DNA of 64,000 bases, taken from positions 42,676,501 to 42,740,500 of the forward strand of contig NC_059365.1 in the NCBI RefSeq assembly GCF_019703515.2, in the 5' to 3' direction. The translations under genes were made by a program, and so were the position numbers. This document shows, in pieces, positions 22,227 through 34,518 of the stretch. Under the pieces are notes generated by a model that was given only the letters and a program-made list of their open reading frames with translations, was not told the DNA's origin and did no database searches. Within the stretch, counting starts at the first letter, position 1, and every line of letters begins with the position of its first letter. This stretch comes from Myxocyprinus asiaticus. Lineage: Eukaryota > Chordata > Actinopteri > Cypriniformes > Catostomidae.

Positions 22227-23400
22227 TGCATGATGGTGTAAGTGCTTTTCATAGAAGTGGCCGAGGTGGACGGACCACTTTGCATACCATTACTCACATT
22301 TTGGAATGCTGCTCAGGTAATTGGTAGTAAAAGCATGGAGAGAAAAGAAGAGACTCTTTAAGACAACGAGCAGCACCTTTTTTAAATGGACTGATTTGAT
22401 TGCAAATTCAATATGACAAAGCCCCTCTCTGCCTTCTTGTTTTGTAATTGCCCCAGGGAACTACACAAGACAGAGGGAAGATGGGCAACAAAAATGAACC
22501 AGCCTTTAGCTTTACTTTCTCAATTGAACAAAGAAAAGATGGCTATTGGCAGGAAAAACTGTGCTGTATCATGCTGGGACAGAAGTATATCCCATCAATT
22601 CGAGTTGAAAAAATGTCATGGGACACAGATCCTTACAAAAACTGTTTATTTGTTAAATACCTGTGGTAAATTTGTGGCAATTTTACGCACTGCTTCGGTA
22701 GCTGTCCGGACCTCTAAACAATAATTTACACCTGATTAATTATACTGAAAAAGTTTAATATATATAGGAATAAAAAAAGAAAATGAGAAAATCCCGTAGT
22801 GTGGTGCCCCCCTGGACGTGGTGCCTGGCAAGTACACAACTACCCGTATTGACCCGGCCCTGTATATAGCATGCAAAAAGCAGCACAATAAATGAGTAAG
22901 ATATATGAATACTTATAAATATTCAGTAGTTATTCATGATACAGTAGGCGAACAATACTGGGAGGATGAATTGCATCTTCTGAGATTCTGTATATGCAAC
23001 CAGTGGACACTTTGCTATTTCATAGGAGTCAAAGGAAAAAGCCAACATGGTGGATGAAGAATGTCCAGACGGGAATGTATTTACAGTATACTACACACCT
23101 GTATACCTAAATAACGTCCTTCATCAACACTTGCGATGCAGATTCTTCAACAATTTCAGTACATACTCTGAAAGTACAGGAATTCAGATGTGTTTTTTTT
23201 TTTTCTTATTCTAACTTCAATAGTTATATATTTCCGCATGGTTATCATGTGCAGCACTAATTGGCATACTGATCATTACACCATCTCTGATTGGTTCCCT
23301 GAGCTCCAATAATCAGATGACTAGAGCAGGGAATGGCACAAATCCCCATCCTAACACTTAACATTAATGTTCCCTTATTATGAGATTATAAAGGGGTTAA
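22227..23400. other. Intergenic, no gene recognised
   Basis: The frame at 22,448-22,669 looks protein-like for a stretch, but there are no conserved motifs or convincing splice sites that I recognise. The rest is AT-rich. Confidence 0.35.
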
Positions 23401-23640
23401 TTAAGGTCAAGGTCAAGGTTTCTTTATTAGTACCCGAGGGTCAAATTGTTGTGCAGACAGGAGATTCAGCAAGCCATAGTTAAGACATCACAGCGATACA
23501 AATTCATAAGACATTAAAACAAGTAAAATATACTTTAAAACAAGTATCATTATTGTCACAAAATAGTATTAAAATATAGAGACTCCTAAGAAGGTTGTGA
23601 CAAAGTGCTTCTACACACACACACACACACACTCAACCAC
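23401..23640 (-). mobile_element. Probable LINE 3' tail with TTGACC repeats
   Basis: On the minus strand the sequence reads ACTAATAAAGAAACC followed by TTGACCTTGACCTT, the polyadenylation-like end and short tandem tail seen at the 3' ends of L2/Rex-type LINEs. The body upstream on the minus strand has no readable reverse transcriptase. A CA microsatellite lies at about 23,614-23,634. Confidence 0.4.
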
Positions 23641-23870
23641 CCCCTCAAAAGCTTGAAGTGCCATGCATGGCGAAGTGCATTATCTCATACTAGTTTTGTT
23701 TAATAGTGCAATGGCTGCAGGTACAAAAGTATTCCTGTATCGTTTTGTTCTCCACCTAGGGGCCACAAACTGGAATTCGCTATGTAACGGATGGGAACAA
23801 GTCTTTAAAAATAGAGCTCACTTATGCTGCAGCTGTGTGAAGTAAAGAACTGATAGGTGGAGTTGAGACT

Positions 23871-24362
23871 CATCACAATGCATCAAAATAGACTATTATA
23901 GTGAGATTAAAAGGAGGGACTATGTCATTTTTCTACAGTCCACTTTGTGTTTATATTCATTACTGTAATGTCTAGACTCACTTGTGTTGTCAGTTTCCGT
24001 GTCATGTTGTTGTCAAAGAATGGTGCTACTCTGAGTGCTGTCCCAACTTACCTAGTCCTAGTTACCTAAAGTCTTCTGCAAAAACACTTTACAGGTCTTC
24101 ATCACAGCATATATCATATAATAAAGCCTGATGACCATTAAACCATACTGAACTTTATGGACATATGTTTCTAATGTTGGCAACTCCTTAATAAGTGCTT
24201 CAAAGGTGTCCACTTCACATTAAAGTACATTTCCATAAGTTACTAATGTTAAATAAGTGTTATTAAGAATTTATAACATATAAGGTAAAATTTGGCAAGT
24301 ACTGCATGAAAGTCACCCTTTTAATGTATGTTGTTATAACCGCACATCAGTGATTTATAATC
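23871..24362. repeat. ~480-bp repeat, inverted copy at 32,600-33,075
   Basis: The stretch beginning GCATCAAAATAGACTATTAT and passing through GGACTATGTCATTTTTCTAC is closely similar to the reverse complement of 32,600-33,075. It includes the shared ends GGCAAGT and the word TTATAACCGCA. The two copies are in opposite orientation about 8.7 kb apart. Confidence 0.75.
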
Positions 24363-24625
24363 ACATTTGCACAGTAAATGACTTCACACCTGGGTGCTCT
24401 TTGTGCACACAGTGCCCTTCAGCTGTGACTATATTCACAATATAGCATGGCCACTCATGCCTTATTGATCAGTCAGACTGATCTGGACTCTGATCGCAGC
24501 GGTTTGAGTAAATTTCTTAAAAATCATAATCCACTACAAATTGCTAATTATGTCTTTGCAATTTTAATTAGGTTACTGATTTCTTCACAGTAAAAGTGAT
24601 TAAATTGCTAATTACTTTTATTACG

Positions 24626-24905
24626 TTTTTTTTATCCCCTTTTCTCCCAATTTGGAATCCCCAACAAGACTCAGTTGCCTCTGCTTCTGAGACAGTCAAT
24701 CTGTGCATCTTATCACGTGGCTCATTGTGCATGACACCACAGAGACTCCACACGTGGAGGCTCATGCTATTCTCCGTGATCCACGCACAACTTACCATGC
24801 ACCCCACTGAGAGTGAGAACCACTAATCGTGACCACGAGGAGGTTACCCCATGTGACTCTACCCTCCCTAGCAACCGGGCCAATTTGGTTGCTTAGGAGA
24901 CTTGG
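24626..24905 (-). mobile_element. tRNA-derived SINE fragment
   Basis: Minus-strand copy of the SINE described at 47,560 and 56,440. It has the tail (ATCCCCTTTTCTCCCAATTT in this orientation), the body with CACGTGGCTCATTG, and GAGGAGGTTACCCCATGTGA, ending at CAATTTGGTTGCTTAGGAGA. The tRNA-like head is absent, so the element is 5'-truncated. The segment next to the tail is also shortened relative to the copy at 56,440. Confidence 0.75.
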
Positions 24906-25266
24906 TATTAAGTATTTTTCTGAAAGTATTTTCACAGAAAGTTTTTTGTTTTTCCGCTCAATGATTTCAAAATAATGATAAAAATGTTCTGTTTTGTTGT
25001 CCCTTCAGCTGTCAAAGAAACACACACTTGCATATGAACATAATTCATATGTATTCTGCATAAATATAACTTTAGAAATGTGTGTAATCCAAAAAATGCA
25101 CTTAAAAGTAATAAATTTAATTGAAAGTTAGTAACTGAAATCTGACCACACGGAGACAGCGTTCGTGGACGGGTCATGTTCTCACTGCGAGAGTGTGACC
25201 ATGGCAATGTTGCTGTTGCGGTTTTTCCTTCATTAGAGGGAAAGACCACCCCAGTGGCTCCCCACC

Positions 25267-26480
25267 TTGGTCCTTCTACCTACGGGTTTGAGGCTGCCTC
25301 AGTTAGCACTGGGGGCAATTTGGGGACCCCAATGGGAGCCACTCTGCTGGGTAACTCCCCACGGACCTCCCATTCCCCAGTACACTCACTTGCCCCGCTG
25401 GGATGAGACCGCCGGCTCATCTCAGGGCGAGCTCGCGATCTCGTTTCGGTGCTCGCGAAGTGGATGAGCTCTTGATTGCAGCATTGGAGAGCGGACTGTC
25501 CAGTCTGACGCTGAGGACTCGACTGGGCTCCCACCTTCGGGTGTGGTCGCACAGTCGCAGCCTGACGCGCAGCTGGCAGCCATGCTTGCCCGGGCGGCTG
25601 TGTGTGTCTGGCTGGAGTGGAACCCTCCACCCCCCCTGAACCCTCGCAGCCTGACGATTGGTTCCTGGGCCCAGAGTGCCGCTCACGGACGCGCCCCGCC
25701 CGGGTCCCTTTCTTCCCGGAGGTGCATGAGGAGCTCACGAGGTCGTGGCAGGCAATTTTCACTGCCTGGACCCGGTCTCTGAGCTCCTCCACTCTCACTT
25801 CCCTCGATGGTGGGGCTGCCAGGGGGTACTCAGTGATTCCCCAGGTGGATAAGGCGGTTGCGGTGCACCTGTGCCCGCAAAGCGCCGCCACCTGGCGGGG
25901 CTGCCTGAGATCCCCGTCCAGTAGGGTTATGTCATCTCTGGCGACTGAGGCCTGTGGTGCCACTGGACAGGCCGCCTCCACCATGCATGCCATGGCTCTC
26001 CTGCAAGTGCACCAAGCCAAGGCATTAAGAGAACTGCACAAGGGTAGTTCTGACCCTGGATTGATGCAGGAGCTACGCTCAGCGACCGACCTCGCTCTCC
26101 GGGCGACGAAGGTCACGGCATGGTCTCTCGGGTAGGCGATGTCCACCCTGGTGGTTCAGCAGCACCACCTATGGCTCAACCTGGTCGAGATGAGAGAGGC
26201 TGACAAGGCACGGTTCCTTGACGCCCCCATTTCTCAGGTCAGCCTGTTCCGTGACACCGTCGAGGACTTTGCCCAGCAGGAAGCAGACGCCACCTGTCTC
26301 ACGGCCGGCCGCCAAGAACCCAAGGAAGGCTTCGAAGCACCCCTGAGATGGCGACCCAGGTACGAGGAGACCCGCTTCTATGGAGCTGGTGGACAGACCA
26401 CTCCATCCCCCGGTGGAGGGCCGGGAGGAGAATCTTTTGTTTCATTTTTCACCGCATGCCCAAGAGGCAGCGGTACCTAA
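25267..26480 (+). pseudogene. DIRS gag-like region
   Basis: GC-rich frames (25,602-26,135, then 26,139-26,480) ahead of the RT region, in the position of the DIRS gag gene. They include LSSSTLTSLDGGAARGYSVI, HAMALLQVHQAKALRELHKG and LRATKVTAWSLG, which I recognise as typical of fish DIRS gag. A TAG at 26,133-26,135 separates the two frames, although both read in compatible gag text. Copy A lacks this part. The gag product of the family is a nucleic-acid-binding particle protein. Confidence 0.65.
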
Positions 26481-26895
26481 AACTTCAATAAAAGAGTGGT
26501 TTTCTTTTTCCCTGGGTCACATGTCAGGTCATCACGACCACCGTCCACCATCCCATTTTGGCAGGTTTGGTGCTCAAGCGGCGGACCCCCTGCCCCACAA
26601 ACATGCCCATACTTGGTTGGTTCCGACGGACTGCAGGGATGATATTCCTCCTCCCCCCTCCTCAACCAATTTTATGGTGGGCATCAGGAGCCAGGGAAGT
26701 GCTTCGATGTCTCTACACTCAGCATGGCCATGGGGTTCGAGCCCCCTCGACATGGCGCCTCAGGCTCCGCCCCGCCGCGAGGCCCCACCCGCCGTACGTC
26801 TGACGTGATTGTTCCCTTGGTCCCCCTCGCCCGGAGTTTGGACATGTGGCTCGCGCTTTCCAACCCGTCGCGATGGCTGACCCAGACTTGGCTAT

Positions 26896-28346
26896 GTGAT
26901 TCAGTTTGCCAGGTGCTCGCCCAGGTTCAGCGGCATCCGCTTCACCTCAGTGAAGGGCGAGAACGCCACTATATTGTGTGCAGAGATTGCTACCCTTCTA
27001 CGGAAGGGTACGGTAGAGCCTGTCCCTCAGGCTGAGATGAAGAAGGGGTTTTACAGCCCCTGCATCATCGTACCGAAGAAAGGCGGTGGTTTGCGGGCCA
27101 ATCTTGGACCTGCGTGTACTGAACGTTGCACAGACTCCCGTTCAAGATGCTGACACAAAAACGCATTTTAGTGAGCATCCGGCATCAAGATTGGTTGAAG
27201 AACGCGTACTTCCACGTCTCAGTCTTACCTCGACACAGACCCTTCCTGTGGTTTGCTTTCGAGGGCCGGACATACCAGTACAATGTCCTCCCCTTTGGCC
27301 TGTCCTTGTCCCCTCGCATCTTCACGAAGGTCGCAGAGGCAGCCCTTGCCCCACTAAGGGAAGTGGGCATCCGCATCCTCAATTATCTCGATGACTGGCT
27401 AATCCTAGCTCACTCTCAGGATGTGTTGTGTGCGCACACGGACCTGGTGCTCACGCATCTCAGCCAACTGGGGCTTTGGGTCAACTGGGAAAAGAGCAAG
27501 CTCTCCCCGGTTCAGAGCACCTCTTTTCCCGGCTTGGAGTTGGACTCAGTCTCAATGACGGTGGCCACACAGCTCGGGTTGATGCATATGAGACCGCTTC
27601 AGCACTGGCTTCAGACTCGAGTCCCAAGATGGGCATGGCACCACGGACACATCGCGTGGCCGTCACGCCGATCTGTCACCGCCTCTTCAGCCCTTGGACC
27701 GACCTTGCATTTCTACGGGCAGGGGTTCCGCTGGAGAAGGTCTCCAGGCATGTCGTGGTTACGACAGATGCCTCCAAGACGGGCTGGGGCACCGTATGCA
27801 ACGGCACACAGCCGCCGGCTCCTGGACTGGCCCGCGGCTGCATTGGCACATCAACTGCCTCGAGTTTTTGGCAGTACTGCTCACCAGGCAGAGGTTCCGG
27901 CCGTTGATCCAGGGCAGGCACGTGTTGGTCCAGATGGACAACATGGTGACAGTAGCGTACATCAACCATCAATGCGATCTATGCTCCCGTTGCATGTCTC
28001 AACTCACCCGCCGTCTCCTCCTCTGGAGTCAGCAGTGCCTCAAGTCGCTGCGAGCCACTCACATCCTGGGCGACCTCAACACCGCGGTGGACATGCTGTC
28101 ACGACAGGCTACGCTCAGGGGAGAGTGGAGACTCCACCCCCAGGTGGTCCAGTTGATTTGGAGTTGATTCGGTCAAGCACAGGTAGACCTGTTTGCTTCC
28201 CAGGAATCCTCCCACTGCCCGCTTTGGCATGCCCTGACCGAGGCACCCCTCGGTATAGATGCGCTGGCACACAGCTGGCCCCCGGGATTACGCAAATATG
28301 CATTTCCCCCAGTGAGCCTACTTGCACAGACCCTGTGCAAGAGTAG
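26896..28346 (+). pseudogene. DIRS RT-RNase H, frameshifted
   Basis: RT blocks include FYSPCIIVPKKGGGLR, VLPFGLSLSPR and the intact catalytic block NYLDDWLILAHSQD. RNase H text appears in a different frame (27,694-28,167) with CLEFLAVLLTRQRFRPL and NMVTVAYINHQ; the first RNase H aspartate block reads VVTTDASKTGWG in a third frame. Relative to copy A it lacks about 20 bases near 27,196 (the VVDLKD codons) and about 85 bases near 27,555. Several frame changes make it non-functional. RT remains recognisable by comparison with copy A. Confidence 0.8.
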
Positions 28347-28879
28347 GTGCTCCACATGTGCTGGTTCCCCGTAGGTGACCCCATGTGATATCTTCCGCTA
28401 AATCGTTTCCCTGTCGGTAAACTGCATCTTCCTTGGGCAGAGGCCCCTCTGCCCCCGGTCACCATGTTTGTAGAAATTCCTCCCCCCTCAGGTAGGACCT
28501 ACCATGCGACTTCTCCACATGACATACTTCCGACAAGACTCGGTAAGACCATGTGATGTATTTCCACTCAAAATACCCCCCCTTCTCTGGGCGGGGTGTG
28601 GTCTCCGCGTTGTCTTCCCCTTGGGAGTGACACACCCCCCCCCCCCGACGTAGACATTTATGGCCCCCAGTTGGTTAAAAAAATTCCACTCTTTCTGGGG
28701 AGAAAAAAGAGGAAAAGAGGCCACGGCTGGGCTAGCCTGTCCCTATTTGTTGGGCAGTCGACTTGTTCCCGAAGGACCGTTCGACGCTCATAAGAACGTT
28801 GGGGGAGGTTACGTGACGGCCTGGTGCGCTGGCTACGAGGCACACAGCAGTCTGCCCATCTCGCACTGCCAGTCCACGT

Positions 28880-29252
28880 AACACATCGACACAATGTCGA
28901 GTGAGTGACAGATAGGGAACATCCTGGTTACTTTCGTAAACTCCATTCCCTGACTGAGGGAATGAGACATTGTGTGCCTCTCGCCACAACACTGAACTAC
29001 CCGCTGAAATGGCCAGGACCTTGTCTCGGCTCCTCAGCACAAAACCTGAATGAGTGGTTGCATACCAGCTCCTTTCATACCCATATGTCCGGGGGAGTGG
29101 CATGCAAATTCCACTCGCCAATTCCCACTGGCCTTTTTTAAAAAAGCAGAGGTGTTTGGGGCTCCCAAGAGTGACCCCTAGTGTTACTACATCGACACAA
29201 CGTCTCGTTCCCTCCATCAGGGAACGGAGGTTACGAAAATAACCAGGACGTT
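28880..29252. repeat. DIRS copy B terminal/internal complementary repeats
   Basis: Bases 28,919-28,975 and about 29,195-29,251 are inverted copies with several mismatches, matching the ends of copy A at 5,424-5,722. The unit TGACCCCTAGTGTTACTACA precedes the last arm. Confidence 0.7.
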
Positions 29253-30404
29253 TTTTACCATTAAAACGTCCTAATGTCTGACAAATTCAAACATTTTTGG
29301 ACACAATGTCCGGAAAAAATATTAACACCAAGCATCAGCAATCCCTTTAATTGATGCCACAAGTGTACAGTGTGATGCCATGCCAAGCGCTTCGCTGCCA
29401 CGGAGGTTTAAGCCGGTAATTTAGCTATAATGAACAAACGTCTATTGGTCATTTGAATTGACTGTGTCATTGTTAGCCTATATTGCATTATTATGCATAG
29501 TCCATCGTGTTTACAACACAAAATAAACACAGAAATGAGATGACTGTATTTTTTCAAATTTCTGGCAAACTTTATCACACATTGGCCGGCGCCAAAATTT
29601 CTTAGCGGAAACTCTGGCAACAAGACAGATCCAGTCCCCATTCGCTGTAATTGCATGGAAAAGAGCAACCAGCACAGTCTTGAAAATTTCTCTTTTTGTG
29701 TTTCTCAGAAGAAAGAAAGTCTTACAGGTTTGGAATTACTTTTGTATTATTATTACTTTTCATTTTTGGGTGAACTATTCTTGTAAGTTTGGCTTGAGTG
29801 ATATTCTGGAAACCTCCTTTCACACTGTACACACATTTTCATGGTGTATTTTGAAGTCCAAGTATATTGTTTTTATCTGAAATTTGAGTGAGGTGCCCGT
29901 CATGTAAGATGTAGATGAGAGACCCCGTTGTTTGATGTTTGGATCAAATGTTGTGTGATATTGAAATTATTGTGTTCTCTGTGGACCAGCCTCGGCAGAA
30001 CAGACTGATTTCTCAGGGAAATGAGCGAGCGCTGGTCGTAACGTGGGTGGCACGATCACACTGAGGAGATTGTGTGGGTCCAGGGCTTATTCTGGGATCT
30101 AATCAGTAGGGCAGAGGAACACGATTTTAATGAGCGATACTTACACAAAACAACTCTCATTACTTTCCTGTGTGTGCCGACTGCCATTATAGAGGGGCAG
30201 ATTATCACAGGGTATCAACGTGATGTTCAACATGATTATACTCACTTATTATAGGGCTGAAACCTACAGCAAACATCCATCAGGCAGTGTAAGAGGTCAA
30301 TGGGGAAGGGGAAACATCTCTGTTTAGAAAAAGAACTTGTTCTAATGATGGTGACTATACCTGTCCTGTTTTTCCATCCATTGTGCAAATTATACAGTGA
30401 CTTA
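29253..30404. other. Intergenic, no gene recognised
   Basis: AT-rich sequence with no exon, terminus or RNA gene that I can support. Confidence 0.4.
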
Positions 30405-30647
30405 AAGTAGATTGGGGCTAGTTGTCACAAGTGGAAGTTGTCAAATTGTCTCAGTAACTACAAGGTTATGAATCAACAGTTCAATTACATTAATTTGTGT
30501 TTTCTCTAGCAGTGGATTTGCTTGTTGGTTTCAAACATCTATTTCTAAACCATCTTAAACTGTATTATTTTTTATATATATTTTTCTATCCTCCAAACTT
30601 AAATTCCAATATGCTGTAGCTGTTGAGTAAACAAGTTAGCACAATAA
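30405..30647 (+). repeat. Left part of interrupted repeat (see 46,180)
   Basis: Begins GGGGCTAGTTGTCACAAG and includes GTGTTTTCTCTAGCAG and TGGTTTCAAACA, matching 46,185-46,310 in the same orientation. The match resumes at 34,607 after the inserted element. The family is not identified. Confidence 0.75.
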
Positions 30648-30739
30648 AACTACACAGTAACACTTTACATTAATGTTCCCTTTGTTAAGGGTTTATTAAG
30701 GGTTCATTAATGACTAACAAGTCATTTACAAATGCAAAT

Positions 30740-32590
30740 GGACTTGGACTATGAGCTGTGGATTGACGGTTTTGGTATGCTTTTACGCATGGATCGGGAT
30801 GGCATGATTACCGGTAAATCGCGTGGAAGGGTAGTATGTTTGTATGTGAACCAACATTGGTGGAAAAACGTGTTGGTAAGAGAGTGACGGTGCACCATAG
30901 ATATTAAACTGCTTTCTGTGTCCTTGCACCCACAGTATCTTCCTAGGGAATTTCCCCAGATATTTGTAACTGTGGTCTACATTCATCCAAGGGCTAACGA
31001 GAGTACTGCCTCCGAACAGATTATGCAGGTCACCCAGAAACTTCAATCATAGTCTCCTGATGACCCTATTTTAATTTTAGGAGATTTAAATCATGGTTCA
31101 CTAGATAAATCACTGAGAAATTTGTCACTGAGAAATACGTGTCCTGTTCTACCAGAAAAAAATATGATTTTGGAACAGTGTTTTGGATCCATCAGAGGAG
31201 CATATAAATCTATTCCACTCCCTCCACTGGGCTCCTCTGATCATAACTGTGTACATCTTATCCCAACATATCGCACATTTTTGCAGGTGGGAGAAGTGCA
31301 TACAAGATCTGTGAAACATTGCTCAGAGACTCTGTTTTGTCACTACAAGGTTGTCTGGACTGTACTGTATGGGAGGAATTTACTGATTCATCTGTGGACA
31401 TTGATGAACTTACTGATGTGGGCACTGTTATTCTGAATAGGGATATAAAAATCTTTCCAAACAGTAAGCCATGGGTGAGCAAACATCTTAAAGAATTGTT
31501 ATATAAAATAAAGGTTTGCTTTCAAGCAGGGGAATTTATCTGAACTTCATAATTTACAAAAGCAGATTAAATGTGAAATCAACAGGTCTAAATTACGTTA
31601 TAAGAATGAGGTTGAACATAAACTGAGAAGTAACAGTTTGGGCTCTGCATGGGAATGTATAAGGGACATGGTTGGAATGGACAATAAAGAAAATAAGAAG
31701 GTGGCTTTAGAAGGTTTTAATTCAGATACAGATCTTTCAGAGGATTTTAATACGATTTTAATAGGATGAAATGTCTCATGGTCCTGTTGTAGAGTATTTT
31801 TTAAAGTGCTGTCAAGATGCTTTCTTGGAGTTGAATGCTTTTAAAACCAAGGATATGTGTATTGATTTTAGACGGCAACAATCTGCTCCTGCAAATACCC
31901 AAATCAATGGTCAAGCCATAGATTTAGTAGACAACTATAAATATCAGGGTACTATAATTGACAGTAAGTTGGCCTTTGAAATGAATACAGAGAGTCAGTG
32001 TAAGAAGAGTTATCAACACCTCTTCTGTCTGAGGAAACTGGCAAAGCTTCAGATTGATTGGTCATTGATGACTCTATTACAGAACCTATATTGAGTCTTT
32101 ACTTACTTTTTCTTTGCTTTGTTGGTTTGCATCATTAAGTATAAAACACAAAAATGCATTAAGAAGGATTGTTAACACTTGTGGTAAAGTCATTGGAGTT
32201 CAACAGATAAGTCTTTTCGACTTGTACGAAAAACATGTTTTGAGTAAAGTTCAGTCTATTCTGTCTGACAGTGCCCATCCTCTCTATCATGCTTTCCAAA
32301 CCCTACCTTCAGGCACCCTCTATAGAGTTCCCATAGTAAGGTCTAACAGATATACATTCTCATTTATTCCTTTAGCCATTTCACTGCTTAATTCACAAAG
32401 GAGGAGGTAGTAATTAAAGCTTTTTAAGTTTTGGTTTATGGTTTGTATTATGGATTGTTGTTTGTATTGTATTTTGTATGTTGTTGTTGTTGTTTTTTTT
32501 GTTTGTTTGTTTGTTTGTCTGTTTGTTTGTTTTTGTGCCACTGTAGCGCAGACAATTGCCCCTCGAGGACAATAAAGTTGAAAGTATAAG
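30740..32590 (+). mobile_element. L2/Rex1-type LINE, degraded
   Basis: The endonuclease region reads GRVVCLYVNQHWWKNVLV, LPREFPQIFVTVVYIHPRAN and ILGDLNH, followed by CFGSIRGAYKSIPLPPLGSSDHN. Much of the central RT is missing between about 31,740 and 31,770. The C-terminal part reads KYQGTIIDSKLAFEMNTESQ, KKSYQHLFCLRKL, then TLPSGTLYRVPIVRSNRYTF. The 3' end has GACAATAAAGTTGAAAGTATAAGTATA, i.e. AATAAA plus a short tandem tail. Multiple stops and deletions: a dead copy. It is of the same clade as the LINE at 61,000 but a different family by its tail. Confidence 0.8.
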
Positions 32591-32599
32591 TATAAATAA

Positions 32600-33075
32600 T
32601 TTATATGCGGTTATAACAACATGAATAAAATTAGCAATTGTCATGCAAAACTTGCCAAATAATGAGTCATGTTATAAATGCTTAATAACACTTATTCAAC
32701 ATTAGTAACCTATAAAAATGCACCTTAATGTAAAGTGGACACATATGAAGAATTCATAAAGCAAAAGCATAAACAAAGTTAATTATGGTTTAATGATCAT
32801 CAGGCTTTATTATATTATATATTCTGTGAATGAGCATGAAGAGCTGAAAAGTGTTTTTGAAGAGGACTTTAGGTAACTAGAACTTGATAAGTTGTGACAG
32901 CACTCGGAGTAGCATCAATTGTTTTTTTACGTCAACATGACAAGGAAAGTGTCAACACCAGTGAGTCAAGACATTACAGTAATGAATATAAACACAATGT
33001 GGACTGTAGAAAAATGACATAATCCCTCTTTTTAATCTCACAATAATAGTCTATTTTGATGCATTGTGACATGAA
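32600..33075. repeat. ~480-bp repeat, inverted copy of 23,871-24,362
   Basis: Reverse-complement similarity to 23,871-24,362, from TGCGGTTATAACAACATG to AATAGTCTATTTTGATGCAT. It lies inside the hAT-type element. Confidence 0.75.
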
Positions 33076-33211
33076 TCATAAAATATGACATTTGATGTTG
33101 ATAAATAATATGAATATGTGTATTATAAAGGATTTAAAACATGTAAATTAAAAAGTTCACTATTTGGCAAGTATTGCATGAAAGTTGCCCCTTTTTTACG
33201 CATGTTGCTAA

Positions 33212-34370
33212 AACAACAGTGCATTCAGAAAGTATTCAGACCCCTTTATTTATTTATTTTCACATTTTGTTATGTTGCAGCCTCATGCTAAAATGCTTTA
33301 AAAAACAATTATATCTGGCCGGGGTCAGATTGACCACAAACATAAGTAATGTTACTATTTAAAAAAAAAAAAAAGTGATATTTCTATTATATAGAAAATA
33401 TACAGCTATATTTTTTTCATTATTTTGTGTAAATTAAGAAATTATATGGTTATCTTTGTATTTAGTTGCTTTTCTGAAATTGACATTCCTAATTCAGTAA
33501 ATGTAAGAGTTAATGATACACTTATTTCTATTCTTTTATCAGTTCAATAAGCTCAGGATAAATGGAAAGGAACATTTAAGCAGGAAAAAAAAGGTTTATT
33601 TCATAATAATAATTTCCAATTTCACACTTTAATCATTAGGGTAACAGTGACCCCAAACAACGAGGAAGTAAGCAAATCTCAACAGAACATAAGGTTTAAA
33701 TTATTTATTGTTTCACATCAATCTCCACTCCATACTCCATAATGACAAAGCAAAAAACAGATTTTTGGTAACTTAAAAAACTGAAATATCACATTGACAT
33801 AAGCATTCAGACCCTTAACTCAGTACTTAGATGAAGTACCTTTGGCAGTGATTATTTTGCTGCATTCAGCTTTGCTTCAAGCCTGACCAGTCCCCCAGTC
33901 CCTGCCGCTGAAAAACACCACCACAGCATGATGCTACCACCACCATGCTTCACTGTTGGGATGGTATTGCACAGGTGATGAGCAGTGTCTGGTTTCCTAC
34001 TGACATGACGCTTGGAATTGAGGCCAAACAGTTCAATCTTCGTTTCATCAGACCAGAGAATCTTGTTTCTCACAGTCTGAGAGTTCTTTAGGTGCTTTTT
34101 TATGTGTCTTGCACTGAGCAGATGCTTCCGTCTGGCCACTCTGCCAGAAAGCCCAGATCGGTAGAGTGTTGCAGTGATGGTTGTCCTTCTGCAAGTTTCT
34201 CCCATCTCCACACATGATCTCTGGAGCTCAACCAGAGTGACCATCAGGTTTTTGGTCACCTCTCTTACCAAGGCCCTTCTCCCCCGATTGCTCAGTTTGG
34301 CCGGGTGGCCAGCTCTAGAAGGAGTCCTGGTTGTACCAAACCTCTTCCATTTAAGAATTATGGAGGTTAT
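33212..34370 (-). mobile_element. Tc1-like fragment, one end lost
   Basis: The left end CAGTGCATTCAGAAAGTATT and the adjoining CACATTTTGTTATGTTGCAG match the terminal repeat type of the element at 10,429. The minus-strand frame 34,421-33,852 gives [40 protein letters not shown] and the first catalytic block [13 protein letters not shown]. The rest of the catalytic domain and the other terminal repeat are missing. A block at about 33,317-33,700 with GGGGTCAGATTGACC and GTGACCCCAAAC ends looks like a further small insertion. Confidence 0.75.
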
Positions 34371-34379
34371 CTCTTCAGT

Positions 34380-34518
34380 AATCAAAATACTTTTTGAATG
34401 TAACTGTATTCTAATTACCAATGATTTAAACTGTAATTGTAGTGGAATACAGTTACTTATATTTTGTATTTTAAATACGTAATCCCGTTACATGTATTCC
34501 ATTACTCCCCAACCCTGT
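34380..34518 (-). mobile_element. hAT-like terminus
   Basis: On the minus strand it starts CAGGGTTGGGGAGTAATGGA, followed by ACATGTAACGGGATTACGTA. This is the widespread fish hAT end type with alternating TAACGGAT/ATTACG words. Only one end is present. Confidence 0.55.

Larger units (their letters stand above)
25150..29252 (+). mobile_element. DIRS-like YR retroelement, copy B, recombinase deleted
   Basis: Order: gag-like frames (25,267-26,480), RT/RNase H (26,896-28,340), a junction at about 28,341, then the non-coding end and terminal repeats (28,880-29,252). Up to CACAGACCCTGTGCAAG at 28,341 it follows copy A to position 3,390. It then continues with GTAGGTGCTCC, which in copy A is at about 4,763. 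About 1.37 kb, the whole tyrosine recombinase gene, is thus missing. No 5' terminal repeat is visible, so the element is truncated or begins inside gag near 25,150. It could be mobilised only by a recombinase supplied in trans. Confidence 0.85.

Noticed and set aside
22064..22327. Frame with a Cys-Val run
   Set aside because: The run is the translated (TG)n microsatellite.
22448..22669. 73-codon frame that looks protein-like
   Set aside because: No recognised motif, overlapping frame at 22,413 and no convincing splice sites.
25280..26146. 288-codon minus-strand frame
   Set aside because: It is the antisense of the GC-rich DIRS gag region; the plus strand carries the recognisable family text.
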